A stretch of 64,000 nucleotides of DNA from Nisaea acidiphila (GTDB lineage Bacteria > Pseudomonadota > Alphaproteobacteria > Thalassobaculales > Thalassobaculaceae): assembly GCF_024662015.1 (NCBI RefSeq), contig NZ_CP102480.1, positions 4,520,501 through 4,584,500 on the forward strand, read 5' to 3'. Made by a program: the position numbers and the translations under genes. The notes below the pieces were generated by a model. The model saw only the letters and a program-made list of their open reading frames with translations. It was not told the DNA's origin and ran no database searches. Of the stretch, positions 42,218-50,617 are shown in pieces; positions within the stretch are counted from its first letter, which is position 1; every line of letters begins with the position of its first letter.

Positions 42218-42952
42218 ATGAATCAGATCGGACATCCGGCGCCCGATGAAAGTTCGGCGGACAAGCGGGTCCTTGCCGCCCTGCGCCGCATGATCATCGA
42301 CGGCACACTGTCCGAGGGAACAAAGATCTCCGAAGTGATCGCGGCGGAGATGTTCGGGGTCTCTCGGACGCCCGCTCGGTTGGCCCTTCGCGCGCTTGAG
42401 GTCGAGGGATTGATCAGAAAGCGCGATGGACGCGGTTTCACCGTTGCCGAGTTCAATCTGGGGGACATCAAACACGCCTACGAGGTGCGTGGCGTGCTCG
42501 AAGGTCTTGCCGCCGGGACGATGGCGAAGACAGGGATTTCCGCAGCGGCGTCGGAGCGGCTGCACGCCGCGGTCGAGGGAATGGCGCGGGCACTGGATTC
42601 GGGCCTGGAGCCATCGCGCATCGCACTGCGCTACCAAGACGGCAACGTGGCCTTCCATGAGGCAATCATGCAGGAGTGCGGCAACCCATATGTCGGCTTC
42701 ACCTTCAGCCGCATGGAAACGCTGCCGATGATCAAACTCGGCACCGTCGTATTCAGCCAGGAGAATGCGGAGGGTGACCTGATGCGTCTGCGCCTCGGTA
42801 ACATGCAGCACAAGCTCATTCTGGATGCGATCGAGAAGGGAGACGCCCAGCGTGCCGAATCGATGATGCGGGAGCACGCCAACCAGACGCTGGTCTATAC
42901 CGACATCTTCTCGGCTCCACGGGCAACGGTACCGGACGAAGCCGGTTCGTGA
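42218..42952 (+). CDS. GntR family transcriptional regulator with FCD domain
   Basis: The 244-residue protein has an N-terminal winged helix (RVLAALRRMIIDGTLSEGTKISEVIAAEMFGVSRTPARLALRALEVEGLI, about 18-67) and an all-helical FCD domain (DIKHAYEVRGVLEGLAAG, NVAFHEAIMQECGN, GDAQRAESMMREH), in which metal-binding Asp/His positions are present. It is divergent from the liv operon and likely represses it until the transported compound appears. GAGGGG lies 9 nt upstream of ATG 42218. Confidence 0.9.
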   Translation: MNQIGHPAPDESSADKRVLAALRRMIIDGTLSEGTKISEVIAAEMFGVSRTPARLALRALEVEGLIRKRDGRGFTVAEFNLGDIKHAYEVRGVLEGLAAGTMAKTGISAAASERLHAAVEGMARALDSGLEPSRIALRYQDGNVAFHEAIMQECGNPYVGFTFSRMETLPMIKLGTVVFSQENAEGDLMRLRLGNMQHKLILDAIEKGDAQRAESMMREHANQTLVYTDIFSAPRATVPDEAGS

Positions 42953-43027
42953 GTTTGCGGCACTGGATGCGCGGCACAGGCAGTTAGTAGAGTTTGCGCT
43001 CCTGCCTCCTGCAATCCCGGTTGTTCC

Positions 43028-43726
43028 ATGTCCGATATCGTCTTTCTTTCTGGATTTATGTGCGATTCTCATCTCTGGGACCGTGTGGCTCCGGGACTGG
43101 AAGCCGATTTCCGGCTCCATTTCGGTGACCTGACCCGTGATCGGACGTTCGAAGGCATGGCCGAGAGAGTGCTGGCGGCGGCGCCAAGGACGTTCTCTCT
43201 TGTAGGCTTTTCAATGGGTGGGTTCGTCGCGCGTGAAATTGCCCTGAAGGCCCCGGAAAGGGTTGAGCGCCTGGCGCTGCTGAACACCAGCGCACGCGGC
43301 GACGATCCGGAGCAGGCGCGCCGTAAGGCCGGGCTTGCCAGGGCCGCGGAGACCAGGGGCTTCAGAGGTCTGTCTCGTCATTCCATCCTGTCGTCGCTGC
43401 ATCCGGACCGCCGGGGCGACGAAGAGATCGTCGCCAGTATCCGGGAAATGGCGGACAGGATCGGCAGGGAAGGGTTCGTGAACCAGATCGGCGTGGTCCG
43501 ACAGGACGGTCATGGCGAGCTCTCCCGCATCACCTGTCCGGCTTTGGTCGTCTGGTGCCGGCAGGATGAACTGCGGAGCCTGGAAGAGGCGCAGGAGCTT
43601 GCAGACGGAATTCCGGGTGCGGAACTGCGGATCGTCGAGAATTGCGGTCACATGTTGCCGCTGGAGGCTCCCGGAGAGACGGTTTCCCTGCTCCGGAACT
43701 GGCTCTCCAGCAGCGTCGCAGCTTGA
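43028..43726 (+). CDS. Alpha/beta hydrolase
   Basis: The 232-residue protein is a compact alpha/beta-hydrolase: FLSGFMCDSHLWDRV (oxyanion turn), nucleophile elbow VGFSMGGFVA (Ser near 62), acid region VVWCRQDEL and catalytic His in NCGHMLPLEAPGE. There is no signal peptide or lid domain of note. Small esterases or enol-lactone/amide hydrolases share this layout. It follows the GntR gene by 75 bp on the same strand and may be co-transcribed, so a link with the liv substrate is possible but unproven. Confidence 0.87.
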   Translation: MSDIVFLSGFMCDSHLWDRVAPGLEADFRLHFGDLTRDRTFEGMAERVLAAAPRTFSLVGFSMGGFVAREIALKAPERVERLALLNTSARGDDPEQARRKAGLARAAETRGFRGLSRHSILSSLHPDRRGDEEIVASIREMADRIGREGFVNQIGVVRQDGHGELSRITCPALVVWCRQDELRSLEEAQELADGIPGAELRIVENCGHMLPLEAPGETVSLLRNWLSSSVAA

Positions 43727-43843
43727 TATGCCGCGGGTTTTCGCCGTCTATTCCCTTTCTAGCGCTAGATTATTGCTCTCCTTCAAAAAATTGTGATTGC
43801 GCAGAGCTTGATTCCGAGACCATCCGCTACCACTTAATAACTA

Positions 43844-43860
43844 TACTACTCGGTGTAGTA
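43844..43860. promoter_or_regulatory. Perfect inverted repeat upstream of the first sulfotransferase
   Basis: TACTAC-TCGGT-GTAGTA ends 20 bp before the ATG at 43881 and overlaps a TATACT -10-like hexamer (43842-43847). The position suits a repressor operator over the promoter of the sulfotransferase array. The surrounding 150 bp is AT-richer than the genome. Confidence 0.5.
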
Positions 43861-43880
43861 CACATCTGCCGGCTGCTGTC

Positions 43881-44708
43881 ATGTCCCGTATTATCTGGCT
43901 CGCGTCCTATCCCAAATCCGGGAACACGTGGATGCGTGCGTTCCTCGCCAACTACTTCCTCGATCGAGATGAGCCGGTCAGACTTTCCGAACTCAACGAG
44001 TTTACGCTGAGCGATACGATTCCGAGCTTCTATGCCAAGGCGGCCTGCAAGCCCGCAGAGCAGATCACGCTGGAGGAATCCGTTGCAATTCGGCCAGCCG
44101 TACAACGCTTAATGGCAGCCAGCAAACCGAACGACCATTTCGTGAAAACCCATTCGCAGCCGTCATTTCCGAATGGGGCGGTGCTGATCGACCCGGCGAT
44201 ATCCCTCGGTGCGGTCTACATCACGCGTGATCCGCTCGACCTGGTGCATTCCTACGCAACACATTTCGGCGTCTCGCTCGATCTCGCCATTCGCGATATG
44301 GGAGATATTCAGAACACGACTGTCAGCCCGAGAGAACAGATTGCCAGCTATCTCGGCAGCTGGAGCGGCCATGTTACGAATTGGACCGATGCCGGAAAGC
44401 TCCCGGTTTGTGTCGTGCGATACGAGGATCTTCTGGAGACGCCGGACGCGACATTCGGCGCTGTCCTGAAGACCCTGCGCATTCCAATCGACGATGCGCG
44501 GGTGAAGCGTGCGGTTGCGCATGCATCGTTTAAATCTCTCGCCAATCTCGAAGAGCAGGATGGGTTTGCGGAAAGATCACCGCACACCGAAAGGTTTTTC
44601 CGTTCCGGGAGGGCGGGCGACGGTGCTTCGAAGCTGTCGAAACGTCAGATCAAGCAGCTGGTAAGAGATCACGGCGCAGTCATGGAGCGTTTCGGTTACC
44701 GGCACTGA
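43881..44708 (+). CDS. PAPS-dependent sulfotransferase domain protein, copy 1
   Basis: A 275-residue Sulfotransfer_1 protein. The 5'-phosphosulfate loop is SYPKSGNTWMRAF (residues 9-21), the candidate base is in FVKTHSQ, and the 3'-phosphate motif is ITRDPLDLVHSY with the conserved Arg and Ser. The C-terminal ERFFRSGRAGDGASKLS corresponds to the RKGxxGxW-type adenine loop. Family members transfer sulfate from PAPS to hydroxyls or amines. There is no signal peptide, so it is cytoplasmic. It is first of three tandem paralogues and is preceded by a palindromic operator-like site; the Shine-Dalgarno is poor. Confidence 0.9.
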   Translation: MSRIIWLASYPKSGNTWMRAFLANYFLDRDEPVRLSELNEFTLSDTIPSFYAKAACKPAEQITLEESVAIRPAVQRLMAASKPNDHFVKTHSQPSFPNGAVLIDPAISLGAVYITRDPLDLVHSYATHFGVSLDLAIRDMGDIQNTTVSPREQIASYLGSWSGHVTNWTDAGKLPVCVVRYEDLLETPDATFGAVLKTLRIPIDDARVKRAVAHASFKSLANLEEQDGFAERSPHTERFFRSGRAGDGASKLSKRQIKQLVRDHGAVMERFGYRH

Positions 44709-44774
44709 CACGACGGATGGGCGAGACGTAGTCGAACTTTAATAAGCTCTGTTAAGGCGCTGAAAGAAAAGACA

Positions 44775-45596
44775 ATGTCGCGAATCATTTGGCTGGCGTC
44801 TTATCCGAAGAGCGGCAATACCTGGGTCCGGGCGTTGCTCGCGAACTATGTGCTGGATCGCGACAATCCCGTCTCCATCAACGATCTTCGCGGGTTCACG
44901 CTGAGCGACACGCGGCCACGATACTATGACGGTCTTCTCGACCGTCCGTTGCCGGATCTTTCGGAAAGCGAGATCCGTGCGCTGCGCCCCCTCGCATTGC
45001 GACAGCTTGCCGATGCCCGTCCGCACGATCATTTCGTCAAAACCCATTCCCAGTATACGGAGTTTGAAGGCATCAACCTGATCGAGCCCGAAGTGACGGC
45101 GGGTGCAATCTATATCGTACGCGACCCGAGAGATGTGGCGGTTTCCTTCGCTGCGCATTTCGGTCTCGCGGTCGACGATGCGATCGAGCGGATGGCTGAC
45201 GCGGGGAACCTGACCACGGCCGGGGATTTCCGGATGACCACTTTTCTCGGCAGCTGGGACGCCCACGTCGCATCCTGGACGAATCAGGACGAGGTTCCCG
45301 TCTGTCTCGTGCGCTATGAGGATCTGTTGCGGGCACCCGAGGAGACTTTCGGCAAGATGCTGAAAGTGTTGGGTCTTCCGCACGCGCAGGATCGGATATC
45401 TCGGGCGGTCGCGAACAGTGCATTCGAGACTATGAAACGAGAGGAGCGTAGGGACGGTTTCGTCGAGCGGCCTCCGCACATGGAGCGCTTCTTCCGGGCC
45501 GGTACGGCGGGAGGTTGGCGCGGGGTTCTAACCGACGCACAGATCAAGCAGATCGAGCGTAAATTTGCACCTGCCATGAGGCAGCTCGGATACTAG
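44775..45596 (+). CDS. PAPS-dependent sulfotransferase domain protein, copy 2
   Basis: The 273-residue paralogue starts 66 bp after copy 1. It repeats the N-terminal block (MSRIIWLASYPKSGNTWVRA), FVKTHSQ, the 3' motif YIVRDPRDVAVSFAAH and the tail ERFFRAGTAGGWRG. The middle region, where the acceptor binds, diverges from copies 1 and 3, suggesting a different acceptor or specificity. GAAAGA lies just upstream of the ATG. Confidence 0.9.
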   Translation: MSRIIWLASYPKSGNTWVRALLANYVLDRDNPVSINDLRGFTLSDTRPRYYDGLLDRPLPDLSESEIRALRPLALRQLADARPHDHFVKTHSQYTEFEGINLIEPEVTAGAIYIVRDPRDVAVSFAAHFGLAVDDAIERMADAGNLTTAGDFRMTTFLGSWDAHVASWTNQDEVPVCLVRYEDLLRAPEETFGKMLKVLGLPHAQDRISRAVANSAFETMKREERRDGFVERPPHMERFFRAGTAGGWRGVLTDAQIKQIERKFAPAMRQLGY

Positions 45597-45719
45597 TTGA
45601 GGGTCTCCGCCGACACGCCTTTAAGCCGGGTGGTTGAAGGGGCCAGGCCAGGTGCGTTATGCAGGAAGCCAACCGGCGTGTGAGTGGTGCGCGTCCGACA
45701 ATATTCTGGGCGCGCGATC

Positions 45720-46553
45720 ATGCCTAAGATCATCTGGCTCGCTTCCTATCCCAAGTCCGGCAATACCTGGATGCGGGCCTTTCTTGCCAATTATCTTCTC
45801 AATACCGCCGAGCCGGTCCCGATCGGCGATCTGCGCGCTTTCTCATTGAGCGACGTTCGCCCGCGCTTCTATGACGAAGTGTTCGAAGGCGATGTGCGTA
45901 AGATGACAGCGGAGCAAAGCGTCAGGCTTCGGCCGGACGCCCAGCGCTGCCTGGCCGAGGCTCGTGAGCACGATCACTTCGTCAAGACACACTCTCGGCA
46001 GGGCATGCTCAATGGAACGCCCCTGATCGAGCGGTCGGTCTCCGCCGGTGCGATCTACATAGTTCGAAATCCGTTCGATATCGTGCCGTCCTACGCGAGC
46101 CATCTTGGCGTGGAACCAGACCAGGCTATCGACGTCATGGCGGACCCGGACCATGCAACCGTCGAGGCCGATGTGCAGATCATGACCGCGCTCGGACGCT
46201 GGGACGCGCATGTGGAGAGCTGGATGGACGACCAGAGCACGCTACCGGTTTGCCTCGTCCGGTATGAGGATCTGCGTGCGGTACCGGAGCAGGCGTTCGG
46301 GCGCGTGATCCAGACCCTCGGCCTTCCGTTCGATACCAACCGGCTCGCCCGGGCGATCCGGCACTGTTCTTTCGAGGAGCTGAGCCGGCAAGAAGAAGAG
46401 GGCGGTTTTTCCGAACGGCCGCCGCATATGGAACGCTTCTTTCGCGCCGGACGCAGCGGGGAAGGCGCGGAGGAATTAAGCTCCTTGCAGCGGCAGCGGC
46501 TGGTCTCGGAGTTCGGGGCGGTGATGCGGAAACTTGGATATCTGGAACGCTAG
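45720..46553 (+). CDS. PAPS-dependent sulfotransferase domain protein, copy 3
   Basis: The 277-residue third copy starts 123 bp after copy 2. Its start MPKIIWLASYPKSGNTWMRA (ATG 45720) keeps the family block; an in-frame upstream start at 45684 adds unrelated residues. The 3'-phosphate motif is IVRNPFDIVPSYASH, with Asn in place of the usual Asp after Arg, and the tail is ERFFRAGRSGEGAEELS. It ends 3 nt from the convergent adenylate cyclase stop. Confidence 0.9.
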   Translation: MPKIIWLASYPKSGNTWMRAFLANYLLNTAEPVPIGDLRAFSLSDVRPRFYDEVFEGDVRKMTAEQSVRLRPDAQRCLAEAREHDHFVKTHSRQGMLNGTPLIERSVSAGAIYIVRNPFDIVPSYASHLGVEPDQAIDVMADPDHATVEADVQIMTALGRWDAHVESWMDDQSTLPVCLVRYEDLRAVPEQAFGRVIQTLGLPFDTNRLARAIRHCSFEELSRQEEEGGFSERPPHMERFFRAGRSGEGAEELSSLQRQRLVSEFGAVMRKLGYLER

Positions 46554-46556
46554 CCG

Positions 46557-48614
46557 CTACTTGGTCTCGTAGGCGAAGACTCCATTCCAGTCTGTTGGCG
46601 GGGACCGGGTGAGTTCCTCAGCTCTCTCCCGCAAGGTTCGCGAGGCAATGTCACCCGGCAGCGCTGCTTCGGCTTCGGCGAAGGCGGATGCCGCCGGAGA
46701 GAAGTTGCCGCGGAAGTATTCGGATAGCGCCCGCTCGTAGAGATCGCGCGCATGCAGGATTGGATCCTCCACGTTTCCGGACTTGCCCAGCAATTCGAAG
46801 ATATCCGTCGGAGTATTGTGACCGGCGACGATCACCCGGTCGAGATGGCGCCATTCATAACCTGACCCGGCAGCGTCTTTCAGAGAGGCCGGGCCGATAA
46901 TCCGCGTGCCATAGACCTTGTTCAGGGCCTCAAGGCGGGACGCGACATTGGCGGCGTCTCCGATGATCGAATAGCCGAAGCGTTCCGAGGACCCGATATT
47001 GCCAACCACGACCTCGCCGAAACCGAGCCCGATCCGGATACGGAAATCCGGTGATCCCTTTGCATTCGTGCGCCCGGTGAGGGCTTGCAGGGCATCGAGT
47101 CCGGCACTGCAGGCGCAAGCAGCATGATCGGGCAGGTCTCGCGGTGCGTTGAAGAAGGCGAGCAGGCCGTCGCCCATGAATTTGTCGATGGTTCCGCCGG
47201 AGCGGTTAAGAGCCTCGGCCATGAGATCGAAGAAGTCCCGCAGCTCAAGCACAAGCTTGTCCGGCTGCATTCCTTCGGCGATGCCGGTGAAGCCCTCGAT
47301 ATCGATGAAGAGAATGGTCAGTTCTTTTCGCACAGCGCCGAACGAGGCCGCTTCTCCGCTGCTGACCATATCCTCGGCGAGATCCGGCGGAACGTATCGC
47401 TGCAGGGAGCGAAGCCCGGATTTCATCTGGTCAACCGAGCGCCCGAGGACGTTCACTTCGGCAATCGGCGAGTTTGGTGCCGGCGCGTCCGATATGCGCA
47501 TGCGCGCGGCCTCACGGATATCCTCGCTAATGCTGCGGATAGGGCCGGAGATCCGGGTTGCGAAGTACCCGGCCGCGATAATGACGGCAACGGTTGCAAA
47601 GACCGCGAAGACGACAGTTCCGAGCAGATGTTCATGAGCGAGATAGAGAAAATCCCGCTCCGGAACGGCCATGGCGACGAACCATTCGAGATTGCTGGAG
47701 GATGAAATCGCCTGCGCGCCGACATGGTAGGGCAGGCCGTTCCAGTCGATCGTTCTGGAGACGAACTCGGTTGCGGTCGCGCGGTCAAACAAGTTCTTGA
47801 GCGCGTCTGCATTGCCGGCGAATACGTCGAGCAGGACCTTGCGTTCGTCATTCTCGATATGCGGTGCGATCGCGACGGTGCCGTCGCGGTGCATCAGGAA
47901 GGCGCCGCCTGATTGGCCGACCTTTATCTTGGTCAGCCAGGTCTTGAGGTCTTCCAGCGGGATGTCGATGTGGAGGACTCCCGCCGCCGGATCTCCGTGC
48001 GAGCGGATGATCGATATGCCGTGGTTCCCGTCCTGGAAGAAGTACGGCTTGGTCCAGGTCGGTTCCGCGCTCTCGAGGCCGTTCTTGAACCAGGTAGCAT
48101 CTCTGTAGGTGGCGCTGTAGACATGGCCCGCGCTGTCGGCCTGAATGGAAACCGGTTCCGGGTTGTCGCCGTGTGCGCCGTGAATATGCGGTACGCTTTC
48201 GGTCGCCGTTTCCGCGCTATCCCCGCTGCGTTTGACCAGAAAATAACCTGCTCCGGAGAGGCTGCCATAGCCGACCCAGGTTCCGGGGTCGAGATAGAGC
48301 ACTTTCGACAGAAGTGCCGTCTCCAGGGCCTCTTTTCCATCGGTTTCCCCGGTTGTTCCGGTATCCACCAGCTCGATAACCGTCAGGGCATTGGCGTACC
48401 GGGAGAGGAGGCCGTCGACCTTGTCAACGACGGAATGTCCGACCGTCGTGAAATGCGCTTCCGCCAGACCTTCGAGTACTTCGGTGGTCTCGTCCGTCAG
48501 CATGACGCCGACCGAGGCGACAGACGCAACCACACTGGTGATGAGCAGAGCCTGCAGCGCAGTGCGAAGTCTGATCCAGGCAGTCTTGTTCAAACGTGGA
48601 ACTCCGGGCAGCAA
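46557..48614 (-). CDS. Membrane adenylate cyclase (class III) with extracytoplasmic sensor domain
   Basis: The 685-residue protein has an N-terminal membrane segment (~16-38), a periplasmic dCache-like region (~40-325), a second helix (~330-350) with a HAMP-like linker (ATRISGPIRSISEDIREA), a class III cyclase domain (~420-610) and a helical tail. Metal-binding Asp438 (FIDIEGFT) and Asp482 (FMGDG), base-specifying Lys478 and Asp553, and transition-state Asn556/Arg560 (GDAANVASR) are all present, so cAMP synthesis is likely. The start is a TTG at 48614; a TTG at 48593 with GGAG upstream is an alternative. It probably senses a small extracellular ligand. Confidence 0.88.
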   Translation of the reverse strand: MLPGVPRLNKTAWIRLRTALQALLITSVVASVASVGVMLTDETTEVLEGLAEAHFTTVGHSVVDKVDGLLSRYANALTVIELVDTGTTGETDGKEALETALLSKVLYLDPGTWVGYGSLSGAGYFLVKRSGDSAETATESVPHIHGAHGDNPEPVSIQADSAGHVYSATYRDATWFKNGLESAEPTWTKPYFFQDGNHGISIIRSHGDPAAGVLHIDIPLEDLKTWLTKIKVGQSGGAFLMHRDGTVAIAPHIENDERKVLLDVFAGNADALKNLFDRATATEFVSRTIDWNGLPYHVGAQAISSSSNLEWFVAMAVPERDFLYLAHEHLLGTVVFAVFATVAVIIAAGYFATRISGPIRSISEDIREAARMRISDAPAPNSPIAEVNVLGRSVDQMKSGLRSLQRYVPPDLAEDMVSSGEAASFGAVRKELTILFIDIEGFTGIAEGMQPDKLVLELRDFFDLMAEALNRSGGTIDKFMGDGLLAFFNAPRDLPDHAACACSAGLDALQALTGRTNAKGSPDFRIRIGLGFGEVVVGNIGSSERFGYSIIGDAANVASRLEALNKVYGTRIIGPASLKDAAGSGYEWRHLDRVIVAGHNTPTDIFELLGKSGNVEDPILHARDLYERALSEYFRGNFSPAASAFAEAEAALPGDIASRTLRERAEELTRSPPTDWNGVFAYETK

Positions 48615-48671
48615 TCACGTTCCGTGACCGTGCGCTATCTGGACAAGGAGGCCAAGGGCGTATTGCAGAAG

Positions 48672-48704
48672 AAAACGGCCGCATCGCGATGATGCGGCCG
48701 TTTT
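48672..48704 (-). terminator. Rho-independent terminator of the aldehyde dehydrogenase gene
   Basis: A 14-bp stem with A/T-rich base (48672-48685 with 48691-48704, 5-nt loop) lies 22 bp beyond the aldehyde dehydrogenase stop. The AAAA/TTTT ends supply the U-run on the minus strand. Confidence 0.82.
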
Positions 48705-48725
48705 CCGGAACATATGCGGGTCGAG

Positions 48726-50180
48726 TTATTCAGCGGCGTCCGCGACCGGCCAGCCGGCGACGGCCTTGACCTCGAGGAATTCGAGCAGGCCGAACTTGCC
48801 GCCCTCGCGGCCATTACCGGACTGCTTGTAGCCGCCGAACGGGCTGCCCGGCGCGCGGCCCGCGCCGTTCAGCTGGATCATGCCGGCGCGCAGCTGGCGG
48901 GCGAGGCGCTTGGCCCGTTCCGGATCGCCGGTCTGCACATAGGAGGTCAGACCGTAGGGCGTGTCGTTGGCGATCTTGACCGCTTCCTCTTCCGACTCGA
49001 AGGACATGATCGACAGCACCGGGCCGAAGATCTCTTCCTTTGCGATGGTCATGTCGTTGGTCACGTCCGCGAACACGGTCGGCTTCACGTAGTAGCCGCG
49101 ATTGAGACCGTCCGGACGGCCGAGACCGCCGGCGAGCAGGGTCGCACCTTCTTTGATGCCGGCGTCGATCAGACCCTGGATCTTATTGAATTGGGTCTCG
49201 GAGACAACCGGTCCGATCTGACGGCCTTCCTGGGTCGGGTCACCGACTTCCTGGGCTTCCGCGACGGACTTCGCAACCTCGACAGCTTCCGCGTAGGCAG
49301 ACTTCTCTACCATCATGCGGCTCGGCGCGTTACAGCTCTGGCCGCTGTTGTTGAACATGTGCAGCACGCCGCGCTTTACCGCCTTGGCGACATCGGTGTC
49401 GGCGAAGACGAGGTTCGGGCCTTTGCCGCCGAGCTCAAGCGAAACCCGCTTAACCGTGTCGGCAGCGGCCTTGGTCACCGCGACGCCGGCCCGGGTGGAG
49501 CCGGTAAAGCTCATCATATCGATATCTGGGTGACGGCTCATCGCCTCGCCGACGGTCGGGCCGTCGCCATTCACCAGGTTGAAGACGCCCGCCGGGAAGC
49601 CTGCCTGGTCCATGAACTCGGCGAAGAGCATGGAGGACATGGGGGCGATTTCGGACGGCTTCAGCAGCACGGTGCAGCCGACACCGACCGCCGGGACGAC
49701 CTTCAGGGTTACCTGGTTCATCGGCCAGTTCCACGGCGTGATCAGGCCGCAGACGCCGATCGGCTCGTGGATGATGTATTCGCTCTGGAATTTCTCGCTG
49801 AGCGGGCCTTCGAACTCGAATTCTTTCAGAGCGCGGATGAAGGCCTTGATATGGCCGAGACCGGCGGCGGCCTGCTGACTGCTGGCGATATTCTTGGGGG
49901 CGCCCATCTCGCCGGAGATCGCTTCCGCCATCTCCTCCATGCGCTCCTGATAGATTTCTGCGAGCTTCTCAACCTTCGCGACACGCTCGGCATGCGGGGT
50001 CGTGCTCCAACTCGAGAAGGCGGCTTTGGCCGCGGCAACTGCCGCGTTCACGTCGTCTTCGGTGCCGAGGGAGATGGTTGCATACTCGGTCTCGTTCGCC
50101 GGGTTGATGACGGGAAAGTCGTTTGCCTTGATCGGCGCGACCCATTTGCCGTCGATATAGAAATCGGTTTTCCGTTCCAT
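48726..50180 (-). CDS. NAD(P)-dependent aldehyde dehydrogenase
   Basis: The 484-residue enzyme has all active-site residues: Asn151 (TPWNWP), Lys174 (LLKPSE), Glu249 (SLELGGKGPN) and the nucleophile Cys283 (NNSGQSCNAPSR). The start at 50180 gives MERKTDFYIDGKW, preceded by GGGAGGAA; the frame is open further upstream without a family match. It oxidises an aldehyde to the acid with NAD(P). The betaine/aminobutyraldehyde-like subgroup is likely, but the substrate is not clear. It is divergent from the amino acid transporter. Confidence 0.9.
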   Translation of the reverse strand: MERKTDFYIDGKWVAPIKANDFPVINPANETEYATISLGTEDDVNAAVAAAKAAFSSWSTTPHAERVAKVEKLAEIYQERMEEMAEAISGEMGAPKNIASSQQAAAGLGHIKAFIRALKEFEFEGPLSEKFQSEYIIHEPIGVCGLITPWNWPMNQVTLKVVPAVGVGCTVLLKPSEIAPMSSMLFAEFMDQAGFPAGVFNLVNGDGPTVGEAMSRHPDIDMMSFTGSTRAGVAVTKAAADTVKRVSLELGGKGPNLVFADTDVAKAVKRGVLHMFNNSGQSCNAPSRMMVEKSAYAEAVEVAKSVAEAQEVGDPTQEGRQIGPVVSETQFNKIQGLIDAGIKEGATLLAGGLGRPDGLNRGYYVKPTVFADVTNDMTIAKEEIFGPVLSIMSFESEEEAVKIANDTPYGLTSYVQTGDPERAKRLARQLRAGMIQLNGAGRAPGSPFGGYKQSGNGREGGKFGLLEFLEVKAVAGWPVADAAE

Positions 50181-50617
50181 CTGTTCCTCCCGCGGTGCCC
50201 AACGGGCCTGCCGCGTGCTTGCCGGTGATATCTGGCCCGCTCCGGTCTCGGACGGGTGGTCCGCATATGGGGATCGGATCGGGCCGGTACTAGGAGGCCC
50301 CCCAGAGGAGGGCACGCGACCGCATTAGTCCATGAAATCGGCTTCGACAACAAGGGGGCGAAAAAAAGACTTATTTTCATATTGGTATAAGTTCCGGAAA
50401 AGGAACCGAACAATTCTTTATTGTTGCATTGCACAATAGGTGCATACACTCCGAAACCTACCCATGAGGGCACTTCCCCGCTCTCAAGCTCACCGATGCA
50501 TCGGTCCGCATTCTGCCGGGCCGGGCGAAGGGGCCAGCCGAGAAGGGGCTTCGCCGCGATGCGGAGTTACCCAAAAAAACACGGCGGACCTGTTTCAATC
50601 GAACATGGAGGCTGATG
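50181..50617. other. 437-bp divergent intergenic region with operator-like palindrome
   Basis: The gap between the aldehyde dehydrogenase and the amino acid binding protein contains no convincing gene. It holds an inverted repeat TATTGT-TGCATTGC-ACAATA at 50419-50438, followed by GGTGCATACAC, and an A-rich block (50360-50400) with a TATAAG hexamer at 50387. The right part (50450-50600) is unremarkable GC-rich sequence. It probably carries both promoters and a repressor site. Confidence 0.5.

Noticed and set aside
42044-43120. N-terminal extension of livK over the GntR gene
   Set aside because: The livK signal peptide and GGGAGG site fix its start at 42043; the extension is antisense to the GntR coding region.
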